Below, one piece after another: positions 42,885 through 52,140 of a stretch of DNA of 64,000 nt (positions are counted from its first letter, which is position 1; each line of letters starts with the position of its first letter). The notes beneath the pieces are model-generated. The model was given only the letters and a program-made list of their open reading frames with translations, made no database searches and had not been told where the DNA came from. The stretch spans positions 62,001 to 126,000 of the forward strand of contig NZ_JACIDX010000009.1 in the NCBI RefSeq assembly GCF_014196525.1. Direction: 5' to 3'. The DNA is from Novosphingobium sediminicola. GTDB taxonomy: Bacteria; Pseudomonadota; Alphaproteobacteria; Sphingomonadales; Sphingomonadaceae. Made by a program: the position numbers and the translations under genes.

Positions 42885-44354
42885 TTATCGGCGCATGAAA
42901 TCGGGCGAGGCAAGGAAGAGCATGTTCCATTCCTGCGGGCTGGCGGCCTGATCCAGCACCGCGCGGGTCTGCTCGCTGGTGGCGCGATCCACGCCGCCAG
43001 ACCACAGGGCATTGCGCAAATTGGGCGGGGCGGGCTGATAGGCCACCGCCGGATCGCGCGGGCGCAGCAGACCCGCCGAGCCATTGCCGATGGCCTTGGC
43101 GATCTCAAAGCGCACCTCCATCTGCCCCGGCCCGGTCCATGCCGAGGCGCCCAGCGGATAGCCATCGGGCGTCTGATGATCGTAAAGCCCCTCACCCATG
43201 CGTTTGAGCCAGTTGATCATCGGATCGACATTGACAACCACATTGCCGTCACGCCCCGAGCCATAGGCATAGCGCACCGCCGAAACGACATAATGCACCG
43301 GGTCCTTGAACGCATGGCCCAGCGAGGCGGCATAGGCGGGGGTCGCGGTCATGGCGTTCAGCACAGTGGCAATGTCGCCCCCCGATTGACGCCATGCCGC
43401 CGTCATGCGCTCGACCACGGCGGCGGGCGGGCGGTCGCCCATGAAATAGGTGGCGATCCGGGTGGACAGGCGCCGCGCCGTGGCCGGATTGTTCGCGATC
43501 AGGTCAAGCGCCTGCTCGACTTCGGCATAGCCCGAACCGTGGATCGTGTGGCCCATGAAATGTTTGGTGCCGAAATCATGGCGCGCGGGGTTAAATTCGA
43601 ACAGACCATCACGCAGATAGAGCGCCTGCCATTCCGGCTTTATCCGGGGCGCATCGGGACGCAGCCGCACCCCCCCCCCGGTCAGAATACGCGCCAGTTC
43701 CTGCACATCCTTCTGGCTATAGCCCGAGCCCACGCCCATCGTGTGCAATTCCATGATCTCGCGGGCATAATTCTCGTTAATATGGCCCAGCGCGTTCTGG
43801 TCATTGTCGAGATAGCGCAGCATTGCGGGATGGCGCAAAGTGGCCTCCAGCAGGTCGCGGAAACGGCCTAGCGAGCGGGCGCGGATGACATCCTCATAAT
43901 CGCCGACCATGGCGCGTATATCGCGCTTTTCAGCATGAACGTTGAACTGGTTGAACCAGAACCACGTCATCTGTTCACGCATCTGATCGGGCGAATAGAG
44001 GTCGCGCAGCAAGGATCGCGTCGCCGCCTCGCGCCCAAGCGCGTTCATCGCCTGCCGCCAGTCCTTTTTGGCCTCCTGCCGCTGGGCCGGATCGGGGGTC
44101 TGGTTGGCGGCGCGGATCTGGTCGTCCATTTCCACCACCAATTGGGGCATGGGTTCGCGGCTGATACGCATTGCCGCGATCCGCGCCTGAACCTCGGCGG
44201 GAAGGCCCGGATCGGACCGGAGGGCATCGGGAGAAAGATCGGCAAGACCCCATGTGGCGCGGTTTATCCCGGCCAGCCCGCTGTCCCCCGCCTGCGCAGG
44301 CGGGGCGCCGAGCATCAGCAACGTCGATATATGCAAAACCAGCAAGCGGCTCAT
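42885..44354 (-). CDS. DUF1800 family protein
   Basis: About 489 residues with a Sec signal peptide (MSRLLVLHISTLLMLGAPPAQA). The body has the DUF1800 blocks DQMREQMTWFWFNQFNVHAEKRDIRAMVGDYEDVIRARSLGRFRDLLEATLRHPAMLRYLDN, INENYAREIMELHTMGVGSGYSQKDVQELARILTG and DFGTKHFMGHTI. The family has no established activity. The coding strand contains G10 at about residues 228-231 (bases 43670-43679), a slippage-prone tract. The ATG at 44354 is preferred, with GAGGG 8 bases upstream; that ribosome site is in the 3' arm of a hairpin (44361-44387). It is cotranscribed with DUF1501. Confidence 0.88.
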   Translation of the reverse strand: MSRLLVLHISTLLMLGAPPAQAGDSGLAGINRATWGLADLSPDALRSDPGLPAEVQARIAAMRISREPMPQLVVEMDDQIRAANQTPDPAQRQEAKKDWRQAMNALGREAATRSLLRDLYSPDQMREQMTWFWFNQFNVHAEKRDIRAMVGDYEDVIRARSLGRFRDLLEATLRHPAMLRYLDNDQNALGHINENYAREIMELHTMGVGSGYSQKDVQELARILTGGGVRLRPDAPRIKPEWQALYLRDGLFEFNPARHDFGTKHFMGHTIHGSGYAEVEQALDLIANNPATARRLSTRIATYFMGDRPPAAVVERMTAAWRQSGGDIATVLNAMTATPAYAASLGHAFKDPVHYVVSAVRYAYGSGRDGNVVVNVDPMINWLKRMGEGLYDHQTPDGYPLGASAWTGPGQMEVRFEIAKAIGNGSAGLLRPRDPAVAYQPAPPNLRNALWSGGVDRATSEQTRAVLDQAASPQEWNMLFLASPDFMRR

Positions 44355-44360
44355 CACGGC

Positions 44361-44387
44361 AGCCCTCGGTTATCCTATCCGAGGGCT
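44361..44387 (-). promoter_or_regulatory. Hairpin covering the DUF1800 ribosome site
   Basis: On the minus strand the arms AGCCCTCGG and CCGAGGGCT form 9 perfect pairs around a 9-base loop. The 3' arm contains GAGGG, the ribosome site of DUF1800 whose ATG starts 7 bases later, so the hairpin can hide it. It also sits between oprB and DUF1800 on the same strand and could terminate the fru transcript. Confidence 0.6.
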
Positions 44388-44432
44388 CTTGTGCCGCAGG
44401 AATGATGACCAGCCGATGAACCTGCGATCGAT

Positions 44433-45764
44433 TTATCGCATCATCCCGATCAGCGTGGGCGCATCGACGGTGAATTTCAGGCCAAAGACAAGCGCATTGC
44501 CAATGTCGCGGGTGCGGAAGGGGGCGCCGGTCTGATCCGGGTGGAGAATATATTGAATATTGGGGGAAATACGCATGGCCGGGTTCAATTGCGCGCCATA
44601 GGCCAGTTCCATCATATATTGATGCCGGTGGATATTGCCGTCGCCGCCCGCCGCCATCCGCGCCGCACGCATCCGTTCCACGGCCAGATCGCTGAATTGC
44701 TGATCATTGATCAGGAAACCCAACGTATCGGCATCGCGCCCCTTGAACGTGCCGGTCTGCAACAGGCCAAGTTCGAGATAGTGGCTCTCCTCCACCCGGC
44801 CCGACAGATTGGCCATGGCCACGCCGAACAGGGTCAGGCCGCGTTTCGAATTGGCATCCGGGCGGGTCAACATCTGGTCAAAGCGGAAATAGAGGCCCGA
44901 ACGGCCATGCAAAGTCGCCGCATTTTGACCTGTCAGGATCGCGATCCCGCCATGGGCATCGCGCAGAGGATCGGCATAATCGCCCCGGTCGAACCAGCCG
45001 CCAAGGATATAATGGCCCGGCAGGCGCGTCTTGCCCGCATCATCGCCATAACCCGCCTCCCATGGCACGATCACGCCGGTGGCGTTGCGCGTGGAGAAGC
45101 TGAAACCATTGTCATTGCCCTGCTTGCGGTCGGGGTTCACCTCATAGGCGCCGACATGAACGAACCATTGCGGGGTGATATTCGCCCGCGCATGGACCAT
45201 CCAGCTCGACGCCGGGAAATAGGTGAAATTGCTGTTCTTGAACACGAAAGTCGGGTTGCCGCAGGCCGAATTGGTCTGGAAATTGCAATAGAGCGGCGAG
45301 TTGAGGAAATGGATATTGGCCTGACTGCGCCCCGCCTCGATGTTCACCCGGCCATCGAGCAGCTTCTGCTCCCATGTCAGGATGGCCAGATGGGTGTTCT
45401 GCGTGCCCCACACTTCCTGAACCGAGGTATTGTTGCCGATGGCGATGCCCGACAGGCTCTTGCCATGGCGGTTGGTCACGGCAAAATGCAAGGTGCCGCC
45501 GCCGATCCCGGCAATCCGGTCCATATCGAAATCCGCGCCCATATAGACCTGCCCGGTATAGGCGCTGGCCCGGCGCAGGCCTCCGCTGACATTGCCTGCC
45601 GCCTCGCCGGTATAGTTGAGCGCGAGGGTGATGCCCTCATCGGCCAGCGGTTGAAAGGGCTTGATCGGCGCTTCCTGCGCCATGGCGTTGGACGCCAGAG
45701 TCAAAGACAAGGAGAGGGCGATGACGCCTGCGGTGCAGGCGCCCTTGAGCATTTTGCGATACAT
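44433..45764 (-). CDS. oprB: Carbohydrate-selective outer-membrane porin, OprB family
   Basis: 443 residues. A signal peptide (MYRKMLKGACTAGVIALSLSLTLASNAMA) is followed by a beta-barrel with OprB blocks: GEAAGNVSGGLRRASAYTGQVYMGADFDMDRI, NHRGKSL-like turn NRHGKSLSG, GWFDRGDYADPLRDAHGGIA and the closing aromatic-rich strands NPAMRISPNIQYILHPDQTGA. OprB porins let monosaccharides cross the outer membrane. It is the last gene of fruB-fruK-fruA-oprB, so it likely serves fructose entry, with a 49-base spacer after fruA carrying its own GAGG ribosome site. Confidence 0.9.
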   Translation of the reverse strand: MYRKMLKGACTAGVIALSLSLTLASNAMAQEAPIKPFQPLADEGITLALNYTGEAAGNVSGGLRRASAYTGQVYMGADFDMDRIAGIGGGTLHFAVTNRHGKSLSGIAIGNNTSVQEVWGTQNTHLAILTWEQKLLDGRVNIEAGRSQANIHFLNSPLYCNFQTNSACGNPTFVFKNSNFTYFPASSWMVHARANITPQWFVHVGAYEVNPDRKQGNDNGFSFSTRNATGVIVPWEAGYGDDAGKTRLPGHYILGGWFDRGDYADPLRDAHGGIAILTGQNAATLHGRSGLYFRFDQMLTRPDANSKRGLTLFGVAMANLSGRVEESHYLELGLLQTGTFKGRDADTLGFLINDQQFSDLAVERMRAARMAAGGDGNIHRHQYMMELAYGAQLNPAMRISPNIQYILHPDQTGAPFRTRDIGNALVFGLKFTVDAPTLIGMMR

Positions 45765-45813
45765 GGGATGATCCTCGCGCGCCGAATGCCCGGCGCAGGT
45801 CAGAAGATGGGTG

Positions 45814-47478
45814 TCAGGCGGCAGCTTCCGGCTTGCGTTTGAGCAGGCCCACCAGCAAAGCCGTCACCAACGTCCCGGCGACAATCGCCAGAGCATAGGC
45901 GGCCAGATGAGTCACCGCGCCGGGAATGGGCAGCACGAAAATGCCGCCATGGGGAACCTTGAGTTCGACCCCGAAGGCCATCGAGATGGCCCCGGCCACC
46001 GCCGAACCAGCCATCGTGGCCGGAATGATGCGAAACGGATCGCGCGCGGCAAAGGGGATCGCGCCCTCAGTGATAAAGGCCAGGCCCAGCACCCCCGCCG
46101 CGCCGCCCGCCTCGCGCTCTTCGGCGCTAAAACGGCTGCGGAACAGGAATGTGGCCAGTGCGATGCCCAGCGGCGGCACCATGCCCGCTGCCATGGTCGC
46201 GGCCATCGGCGTATAGACCTGGCTGGACACCAGCCCGACCGAGAAAGCATAGCCCGCTTTGTTGACCGGCCCGCCCATGTCAAAGGCCGACATCGCGCCA
46301 AGGATCACGCCCAGCAGGATCGCGCTGGACCCTTGCATCGAGCGCAGCCATTCGGTGAGAAAAGCCAGCGCGGCGGCCACCGGCGCGCCCACGGCATAGA
46401 TCATCACCAGACCCGTCAGCAGTGAACCCAGCAAAGGCAGGATCAGAACCGGCTTCAACCCCGACAGATTTTTGGGCAAGCGGATCAGGCGGTTAAGCCC
46501 ATCGACGCCATAGCCCGCGATAAACCCCGCCGCGATCCCGCCCAGAAAGCCCGCGCCAAGGCTGGAGGCAATCATGCCGCCGATCATGCCCGGCGCGATG
46601 CCGGGACGGTCGGCCACCGAATAGGCGATATAGCCCGCCAGCGCAGGCACCATCAGGGCAAAACCGGCCTTGGCCCCGATCTGAAACAGGGCATGGGCCA
46701 GCGTACCGGCGGCGGCATCGTCATTGGCATGAATCCCGCCAAGCGCGAAAGCCAGCGCGATAAGCAAGCCCCCTGCCACCACAAAGGGCAGCATGAAGGA
46801 CACGCCGGTCATCAGATGCTTGTAAGGCCCTGCCCGCTCCTTGGCAGCGGCGGGCGCGGCGCTGGACGGCTCGCCGCCCTGCACCTGCGCTTCGGCCAAG
46901 GCGCGTTCGATCAGGCCCGCGCCGCCGGTGATCGCGGGCTTGGTGTTGCTGATAAACACGCGCTTGCCCGCAAAGCGCGAGCGGTCCACCTCGCGGTCGG
47001 CGGCGATCAGAACCACCTCGGCCTCGGCAATTTCTTCCGCCGTCAACGGATTGCCCGCGCCCACCGAGCCTTGCGTTTCGACACGGATCGGATAGTTCAA
47101 CTGGCGGGCGCCCTCGGTCAACCCTTCGGCGGCCATGAACGTATGCGCGATCCCGGTGGGGCAGGAGGTGATGGCAACGATGGTGGGCCGGGCGCTGCCC
47201 TGATCCGGCTCGCGGATCGCTGACTGCGGATCGGCCAGCACATTGTCGAGGCTCAGCCGCCAATTCGCCCGCGCGGCCAGAGGATCATCCTCCCCACCCA
47301 CGAACAACAGCGCCTGATCCTCGCTCAAAGCCTCAAAACTCTGGGCATCGGTCGGGCGGCGCACCGCCACTTCAATCGGGCGGCCCTGCGTGCGAGCAGC
47401 CTTGCGCAAAGCCTCGGCGGCCAGCAGGGCCTGCACCTCGCGGCCCCCGGCGTCGATCACGGCAAAGAGTTTTCTCAT
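45814..47478 (-). CDS. fruA: Fructose-specific PTS enzyme IIBC
   Basis: 554 residues. A degenerate IIB' domain (1-95) is followed by IIB with the phosphocysteine Cys106 in AITSCPTGIAHTFMAAE, then a linker (190-215) and the IIC membrane domain from about 217 (YKHLMTGVSFMLPFVVAGGLLIALAF) with about 8-10 helices and SAFDMGGPVNKAGYAF. It imports fructose and phosphorylates it to fructose 1-phosphate with phosphate from FruB. The start is preceded by GAGG. It is 25 bases downstream of fruK and 49 bases upstream of oprB. Confidence 0.94.
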   Translation of the reverse strand: MRKLFAVIDAGGREVQALLAAEALRKAARTQGRPIEVAVRRPTDAQSFEALSEDQALLFVGGEDDPLAARANWRLSLDNVLADPQSAIREPDQGSARPTIVAITSCPTGIAHTFMAAEGLTEGARQLNYPIRVETQGSVGAGNPLTAEEIAEAEVVLIAADREVDRSRFAGKRVFISNTKPAITGGAGLIERALAEAQVQGGEPSSAAPAAAKERAGPYKHLMTGVSFMLPFVVAGGLLIALAFALGGIHANDDAAAGTLAHALFQIGAKAGFALMVPALAGYIAYSVADRPGIAPGMIGGMIASSLGAGFLGGIAAGFIAGYGVDGLNRLIRLPKNLSGLKPVLILPLLGSLLTGLVMIYAVGAPVAAALAFLTEWLRSMQGSSAILLGVILGAMSAFDMGGPVNKAGYAFSVGLVSSQVYTPMAATMAAGMVPPLGIALATFLFRSRFSAEEREAGGAAGVLGLAFITEGAIPFAARDPFRIIPATMAGSAVAGAISMAFGVELKVPHGGIFVLPIPGAVTHLAAYALAIVAGTLVTALLVGLLKRKPEAAA

Positions 47479-47503
47479 TGAATCCTCGTCCCTTTATAAT
47501 TCA

Positions 47504-48445
47504 TCAGGCCATGGTCATGGCGGAGAGGGAAACCTCCTGCGCCAAGGCCCGCACCGCGCCCAGTTCCGGCAGATTAGGCCCAGCCATGCCCAGCTTGCCT
47601 ACGGCAAAGGCCGTGGCGAGCCGCGCCAGACGCTCCAACGGCAGGCCATCGGCCAGCCCAGCGGCAAGCCCGGCCACCATCGCATCGCCCGCGCCCACCG
47701 TGCTGGCCACGCCATCCAGCGCGAGATGGGCGCAAACCGCCCCCTGCGCCGAAACGAACAAAGCGCCTTCCTCACCCATCGAGATCACCACCAGTTCGAC
47801 GCCCCGACGGCACAGATCCGCCGCCACCGACAGCAGGCCCGTTCGGTCCATCGCCGCCTGCCCGGTCCATGCGGCCAGTTCGCTGCGATTGGGCTTGATG
47901 ACATGAGGCAGCACGACGGCATTAAGCGCATGTTTGAGCGGCCCCCCGCTGGTGTCGAGCAGGACGCGGCATCCGCGCTCGCGCAATTGCGCCACCATCG
48001 CGGCGTAAACATCATAGGGGCAACCGGGCGGCAGGCTGCCCGAGAGCGCCACCAGATCGCCGGAACGCACCGCGACGTTCAATTGGCTCACCACCTTCGC
48101 GACGAGCGCCTCGTCCACCGCCATGCCGTCGAGGTTGATGTCCGTGGTCCCGGCATCATCGACCAGCTTGAGATTGACGCGGGTGGAACCGGCCACGCGG
48201 ATGAAACGATCCGTGATCCCCTTGGCGGCAAAGAGCGCGTCAAAGGGGGCGGCATTGTCGCTGCCCAACAGGCCATGGACCGCCACATCGGCGCCCCAGT
48301 CAGCCAGACAACTGGCAACATTGACGCCCTTGCCCCCGGCATTCTGGCGAACGGCGCGGGCGCGATGGACCTCACCGGGGATCAGGCGGTCGATGGTGAT
48401 CGTGTGGTCAATGGCGGGGTTGAAGGTGACGGTATGGATGCGCAT
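47504..48445 (-). CDS. fruK: 1-phosphofructokinase
   Basis: 313 residues, PfkB/ribokinase family. N-terminal block TVTFNPAIDHTITIDRLIPGEVHRA and AGGKGVNVA define the FruK type; the catalytic base is Asp254 in STVGAGDAMVAG. It phosphorylates fructose 1-phosphate to fructose 1,6-bisphosphate. The ATG overlaps the fruB stop by one base (TGATG), showing coupling. The frame continues upstream but only over fruB. Together with fbp in the divergent operon, the bisphosphate can be returned to fructose 6-phosphate. Confidence 0.94.
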   Translation of the reverse strand: MRIHTVTFNPAIDHTITIDRLIPGEVHRARAVRQNAGGKGVNVASCLADWGADVAVHGLLGSDNAAPFDALFAAKGITDRFIRVAGSTRVNLKLVDDAGTTDINLDGMAVDEALVAKVVSQLNVAVRSGDLVALSGSLPPGCPYDVYAAMVAQLRERGCRVLLDTSGGPLKHALNAVVLPHVIKPNRSELAAWTGQAAMDRTGLLSVAADLCRRGVELVVISMGEEGALFVSAQGAVCAHLALDGVASTVGAGDAMVAGLAAGLADGLPLERLARLATAFAVGKLGMAGPNLPELGAVRALAQEVSLSAMTMA

Positions 48446-50976
48446 CACGCGGCCTCCCCATCGAGCGCGCGCACTTGGGCGGCGCCTTCCATCTCCAATG
48501 CGCGGCGAGCGAGAGCCTCCAAAGCGGGTTTGTCGCTGGCGCGGATACGGGCCTTGACGGCGGGAATATCGCGCGGGGTCATCGAGAGTTCGGACACACC
48601 AAGCCCGACCAGCAGCGCCGCGCCGAACGGATCGCCCGCAATGCCTCCACACACGCCCACCCAGCGGCCATGGGCCTTGGCCCCTTCCACCGTCATCGCG
48701 ATCAGGCGCAGCACAGCCGGATGCAGACTGTCGGCCTCGCTGGCCAGATCGGGGTTCTGGCGGTCGATGGCCAGCGCATATTGCGTGAGATCATTGGTGC
48801 CGATGGAAAAGAAATCGGCATGGGCGGCCAGAGCCTTGGCCTGAACCGCAGCGGCAGGCACCTCGATCATGATGCCGATAGGGACCACGGGCGCGTCCAT
48901 TTCGATGCGGATCGCCTCGCATGCCTCGCGCAGGCGGATCAGTTCCCATGCCGAGGTGATCATCGGGAACATGATTGAAAGATCGCCCCCCGCACGCGCC
49001 GCGCGATACAGCGCGCGCAATTGCGGTTCGAGCAGATCGGGCCGCCGCAGCAACAGCCGCGCCCCGCGCACGCCGAGGAAGGGGTTTTCCTCGCACGGCA
49101 GGTCCAGATGCGGCACCTGCTTATCGCCGCCAATGTCGAGCGCGCGCACAATCAGCGGGCGCGGCCCAAGAGCCTCGATCATCGCGCGATAGATCGCCTC
49201 CTGCTCATCCTCGCTGGGGCTTTCGCCGCGTTCGAGGAAGAGGAATTCGGTGCGCATCAGTCCCACGCCCTCGCCGCCTTGCACCAGCGCGAATTCGACC
49301 TGATCGGGCCGGTTCACATTGGCCGCAACCGCGATCTCATGGCCATCAGTGGTGATGGCGGGGCGGCTGCGCTCGGCGGCCTCGGCGGCGCGCTTTTGGG
49401 CGATTTCCGCGATCCACTGGCGGGCCGATTGCAGATCCTGCGGGGTGGGGTCGAGCCAGACCCGTCCGCTGTCGCCATCGACGATCACGCAGGCGCCCGG
49501 CTCCAGCCCAAGCAATTGCGCCCCGCCCGCCACAATCGAGGGCAGACCCAGCGTGCGCGCAAGAATGGCGCTGTGTGAGGTCGGCCCGCCGAGCGCTGTG
49601 GCCAAGCCCGCCACGCGCGAAATATCGAGCATCGCCGTGTCGGAGGGCGAAAGGTCAGAGGCAATCAGCACGCAAGGCTCATCGGGCAGATCAGCGAGCG
49701 ATCCGGCGGCCAGCGAGGGGTCCATTGCGGCCAGCACGCGGCGGCCCACATCATGCAGATCCGCCGCCCGCGCCGCCAGCACCGGATTGCCCAGCGCCGA
49801 GAGTTGCCCCGCAACGCGCCCGACGGCCTGATCCCACGACCATGCCACGCCATGCCCTTCGACCATCAATTGACAGGTCAGCGTGATGAGGTCGGTATCG
49901 TCGAGCAGATCGGCCTGCGCCTTGAAAATGGCTGCCTCGCCCGCGCCAAGGCGGCGGGTGGTGTCGTCGATCAACACTTTCATCTGCGCCCGCGTCCGGG
50001 TCAGCGCGTCCTCAAGCGCAGCGCCCCCGGCCACAAGATCGACCGGTTCGTCCGGCACCACCAGTTCGGCGGAGGCAAGGATATGCACCCGGCCAATGGC
50101 AAGGCCGGGGCTGGCCGCGACGCCCGCAATGGCCTTGGTCTCGCCCGAGGGTTTCCAGCCGCGCACCGGGGCGCTGGCCTTGGCGGCGGCGCGGGCGGCA
50201 TCTTCCTTTTCGCGCGCGGTCAGGCGGCGGATGGCCTTGACGAATGTGTCCAGCGCATCGGCCCGATCGGCGGAGATGGCGATCGTGTCGCCCGCCTTCA
50301 GACCAAGCTGGAGCAGCGAAACGAGGCTGCGCGGATCAGCGGTTTCCGCGCCATGGCGCACACGCAGGCGCGAGGACAGGCCGCGCGCCGCCTCCACCCA
50401 TGCCGAGGCAGGGCGGGCATGCAGGCCCGAGGGGTAATCGACCGTCCAGCGCTCGACCTCGGCATAATCCTCGGCCGGGACGGTTTCGGCGGCGGGCGCG
50501 CCATCCTCATGCAGGGCGCGGGCGATGACCTCTGCGTCCTCGGTGGCGATCAGATGGGCGATGCGCGCCTCATCCTGAATCAGGCGGGTCAAGCGGCGCA
50601 GAATGGCGATATGGCTGTCCGAATTGGCCGCAATGCCCACGACCAGATGGGCGATCTGGCCCGGATTCCATTCGACGCCCTCGCGCAATTGCAGGATGGC
50701 GATGCCGTCATGGCGGACCAGCCCCTTGTCCTCGCCAAGGCCGTGGGGGATGGCCACGCCCGCGCCAAGGAAAGTGTTGGCCACCGCCTCGCGGCGCACC
50801 ATGCTCTCCTCATATCCGGGCGCAACGCAGCCTGCGGCCACCAGCAACTGGCCCACCTGACGAATCGCGTCCTCCTTGTTGGCAGCCTTTGCAGCGATGC
50901 GCACGAGTTCAGGCGAACCAGACACTGCTGGGCCGGAAAGGGCGGCGCGGGGCATGATGGCGGAAGGGGCTGGCAT
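48445..50976 (-). CDS. fruB: Fructose PTS multiphosphoryl protein, EIIA-HPr-EI fusion
   Basis: About 843 residues with three phosphotransfer sites: EIIA His78 in AIPHGLGEDKG, HPr His186 in SGLHARPAS, and EI His468 in GGPTSHSAILAR. EI spans about 283-843 with LMRTEFLFLERGE and IGIMIEVPAA. The fusion passes phosphate from phosphoenolpyruvate to FruA in one polypeptide. The ATG at 50976 is preferred to 51003 because GGAG lies before it. It is the first gene of fruBKA-oprB, with a LacI-type operator overlapping its promoter region. Confidence 0.93.
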   Translation of the reverse strand: MPAPSAIMPRAALSGPAVSGSPELVRIAAKAANKEDAIRQVGQLLVAAGCVAPGYEESMVRREAVANTFLGAGVAIPHGLGEDKGLVRHDGIAILQLREGVEWNPGQIAHLVVGIAANSDSHIAILRRLTRLIQDEARIAHLIATEDAEVIARALHEDGAPAAETVPAEDYAEVERWTVDYPSGLHARPASAWVEAARGLSSRLRVRHGAETADPRSLVSLLQLGLKAGDTIAISADRADALDTFVKAIRRLTAREKEDAARAAAKASAPVRGWKPSGETKAIAGVAASPGLAIGRVHILASAELVVPDEPVDLVAGGAALEDALTRTRAQMKVLIDDTTRRLGAGEAAIFKAQADLLDDTDLITLTCQLMVEGHGVAWSWDQAVGRVAGQLSALGNPVLAARAADLHDVGRRVLAAMDPSLAAGSLADLPDEPCVLIASDLSPSDTAMLDISRVAGLATALGGPTSHSAILARTLGLPSIVAGGAQLLGLEPGACVIVDGDSGRVWLDPTPQDLQSARQWIAEIAQKRAAEAAERSRPAITTDGHEIAVAANVNRPDQVEFALVQGGEGVGLMRTEFLFLERGESPSEDEQEAIYRAMIEALGPRPLIVRALDIGGDKQVPHLDLPCEENPFLGVRGARLLLRRPDLLEPQLRALYRAARAGGDLSIMFPMITSAWELIRLREACEAIRIEMDAPVVPIGIMIEVPAAAVQAKALAAHADFFSIGTNDLTQYALAIDRQNPDLASEADSLHPAVLRLIAMTVEGAKAHGRWVGVCGGIAGDPFGAALLVGLGVSELSMTPRDIPAVKARIRASDKPALEALARRALEMEGAAQVRALDGEAA

Positions 50977-51010
50977 GTTCAGAATCTCTCCACGTTCTGT
51001 CATTGGTCAT

Positions 51011-51024
51011 AGAAAACGTTTTCT
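51011..51024. promoter_or_regulatory. FruR operator O1, at the fruB promoter
   Basis: AGAAAACGTTTTCT is a perfect 14-base palindrome of LacI type with central CG, 35 bases before the fruB start. On the minus strand a TTGACA (51039-51034) is 17 bases before the segment at the operator, so the operator overlaps the -10 position and binding would block fruB transcription. Confidence 0.8.
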
Positions 51025-51110
51025 CACCACTTTTGTCAAGAGCTCTTGCATTTTGTGCGTCATTGAAGGCATGATGCAGCGCAGGAGAGGCCATCAGGCC
51101 GTTTGACAAG

Positions 51111-51124
51111 TGAGAACGTTTTCT
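51111..51124. promoter_or_regulatory. FruR operator O2, at the fruR start
   Basis: TGAGAACGTTTTCT matches O1 at 12 of 14 positions with the same central CG. It ends one base before the fruR ATG, so binding would block its translation start region and transcription (autoregulation). The centres of O1 and O2 are exactly 100 bases apart. Confidence 0.75.
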
Positions 51125-51125
51125 G

Positions 51126-52139
51126 ATGCCCGTTGAGATCAAATCCGTCGGAATTAAGGATGTTGCCAAAGTCGCCAACGTCTCGCCCGCCACCGTCTCG
51201 CGGGTGCTCAGCGGGCGCCCGGTCGATCCGGCCATGCAGGAACGAGTCCAGGCTGCCGTCATCTCCACCGGCTATCGCCCGAATCTGGCCGCACGACGCC
51301 TGCGTTCGCAACATACCAACACCATCGGCCTCATTCTGGCCGACATCCGCAACCCCTTCTTCACCGCCGTCTCGCGCGCCATCGAGAGCCTTGCGACGGC
51401 ACGCGGCCTGCGGGTGATCCTGTGCAACACCGACGAGGACCCGGCCAAGGAGGCCATGTATCTCGAACTGATGCAGCAGGAGCGCGTAACCGGCATCATC
51501 CTTGCCCCCTCGCGCCAGAGGGTGACGCGCGCGGGCGATCTGGCGATGGATTGCCCGGTGGTGCTGATCGACCGCGCCATCCCCGGCGCGCGCGAGGATT
51601 GCGTGCTGCTCGACAATGAGGCCATGGCGGGCCTGCTGCTCGAACATCTCCACGATCAGGGCCACCGCCGCATCGCGGGCCTGTTCGGCGCCAGCAGCAG
51701 CACCGGCATCGAGCGCCGCAACGGCTTTGAACGGGCCGCCGCACGCCTCGGCATTACGGTTGACGCTCTGGCCATCCCCCATGCGCCGGGCGAGGCGGAA
51801 AAGGCGGTCGCCGCCCTGCTTTCCGGGCCCGACCGCCCCGATGCGCTGATGGCCAGCAATGGCCTTATGTTGGTTTCGGTGCTGCGGGCCTTGCGCTCGC
51901 TCTCGCTCGAGGTGCCGCGCGACATTGCGCTGGCCGGTTTCGACAATAGCGACTGGATGGAACTGATCGGCAATGGCTTGACCGTGATCGAACAGCCGGT
52001 CGAGGAAATCGGGCGGACGGCGATGACGATGCTGCTCGACCGGCTGGAACATCCCGATGCCGCGATGCGCAAGACCGTCCTTTCCGGCAAACTCATCGCG
52101 CGCGGGTCAAGCGCGCGCAACCCAGCAACAGGAAGCTGA
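51126..52139 (+). CDS. fruR: LacI-family regulator of the fructose operon (FruR/Cra-like)
   Basis: 337 residues. The LacI helix-turn-helix is GIKDVAKVANVSPATVSRVLSGRPVDPAM near 9-37, with hinge ARRLRSQHTNTIGLILADIRNPFF, and the sugar-binding fold follows (VLIDRAIPG, FDNSDWMEL, EQPVEEIGRTAMTML). It is divergent from fruB with two matching palindromes in the spacer, so it likely represses both fru transcripts until a fructose phosphate binds (inference from Cra/FruR). Directly downstream genes on the same strand are SDH-L and fbp. Confidence 0.92.
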   Translation: MPVEIKSVGIKDVAKVANVSPATVSRVLSGRPVDPAMQERVQAAVISTGYRPNLAARRLRSQHTNTIGLILADIRNPFFTAVSRAIESLATARGLRVILCNTDEDPAKEAMYLELMQQERVTGIILAPSRQRVTRAGDLAMDCPVVLIDRAIPGAREDCVLLDNEAMAGLLLEHLHDQGHRRIAGLFGASSSTGIERRNGFERAAARLGITVDALAIPHAPGEAEKAVAALLSGPDRPDALMASNGLMLVSVLRALRSLSLEVPRDIALAGFDNSDWMELIGNGLTVIEQPVEEIGRTAMTMLLDRLEHPDAAMRKTVLSGKLIARGSSARNPATGS

Positions 52140-52140
52140 C

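Noticed and set aside
47390..48844. A 484-residue plus-strand frame opposite fruK and fruB
   Set aside because: Antisense artefact; fruK and fruB motifs are complete on the other strand.
51103..51108. TTGACA as a -35 for fruR
   Set aside because: A -10 at 17 bases would fall on the fruR start codon, so it cannot drive a leadered transcript of this gene.
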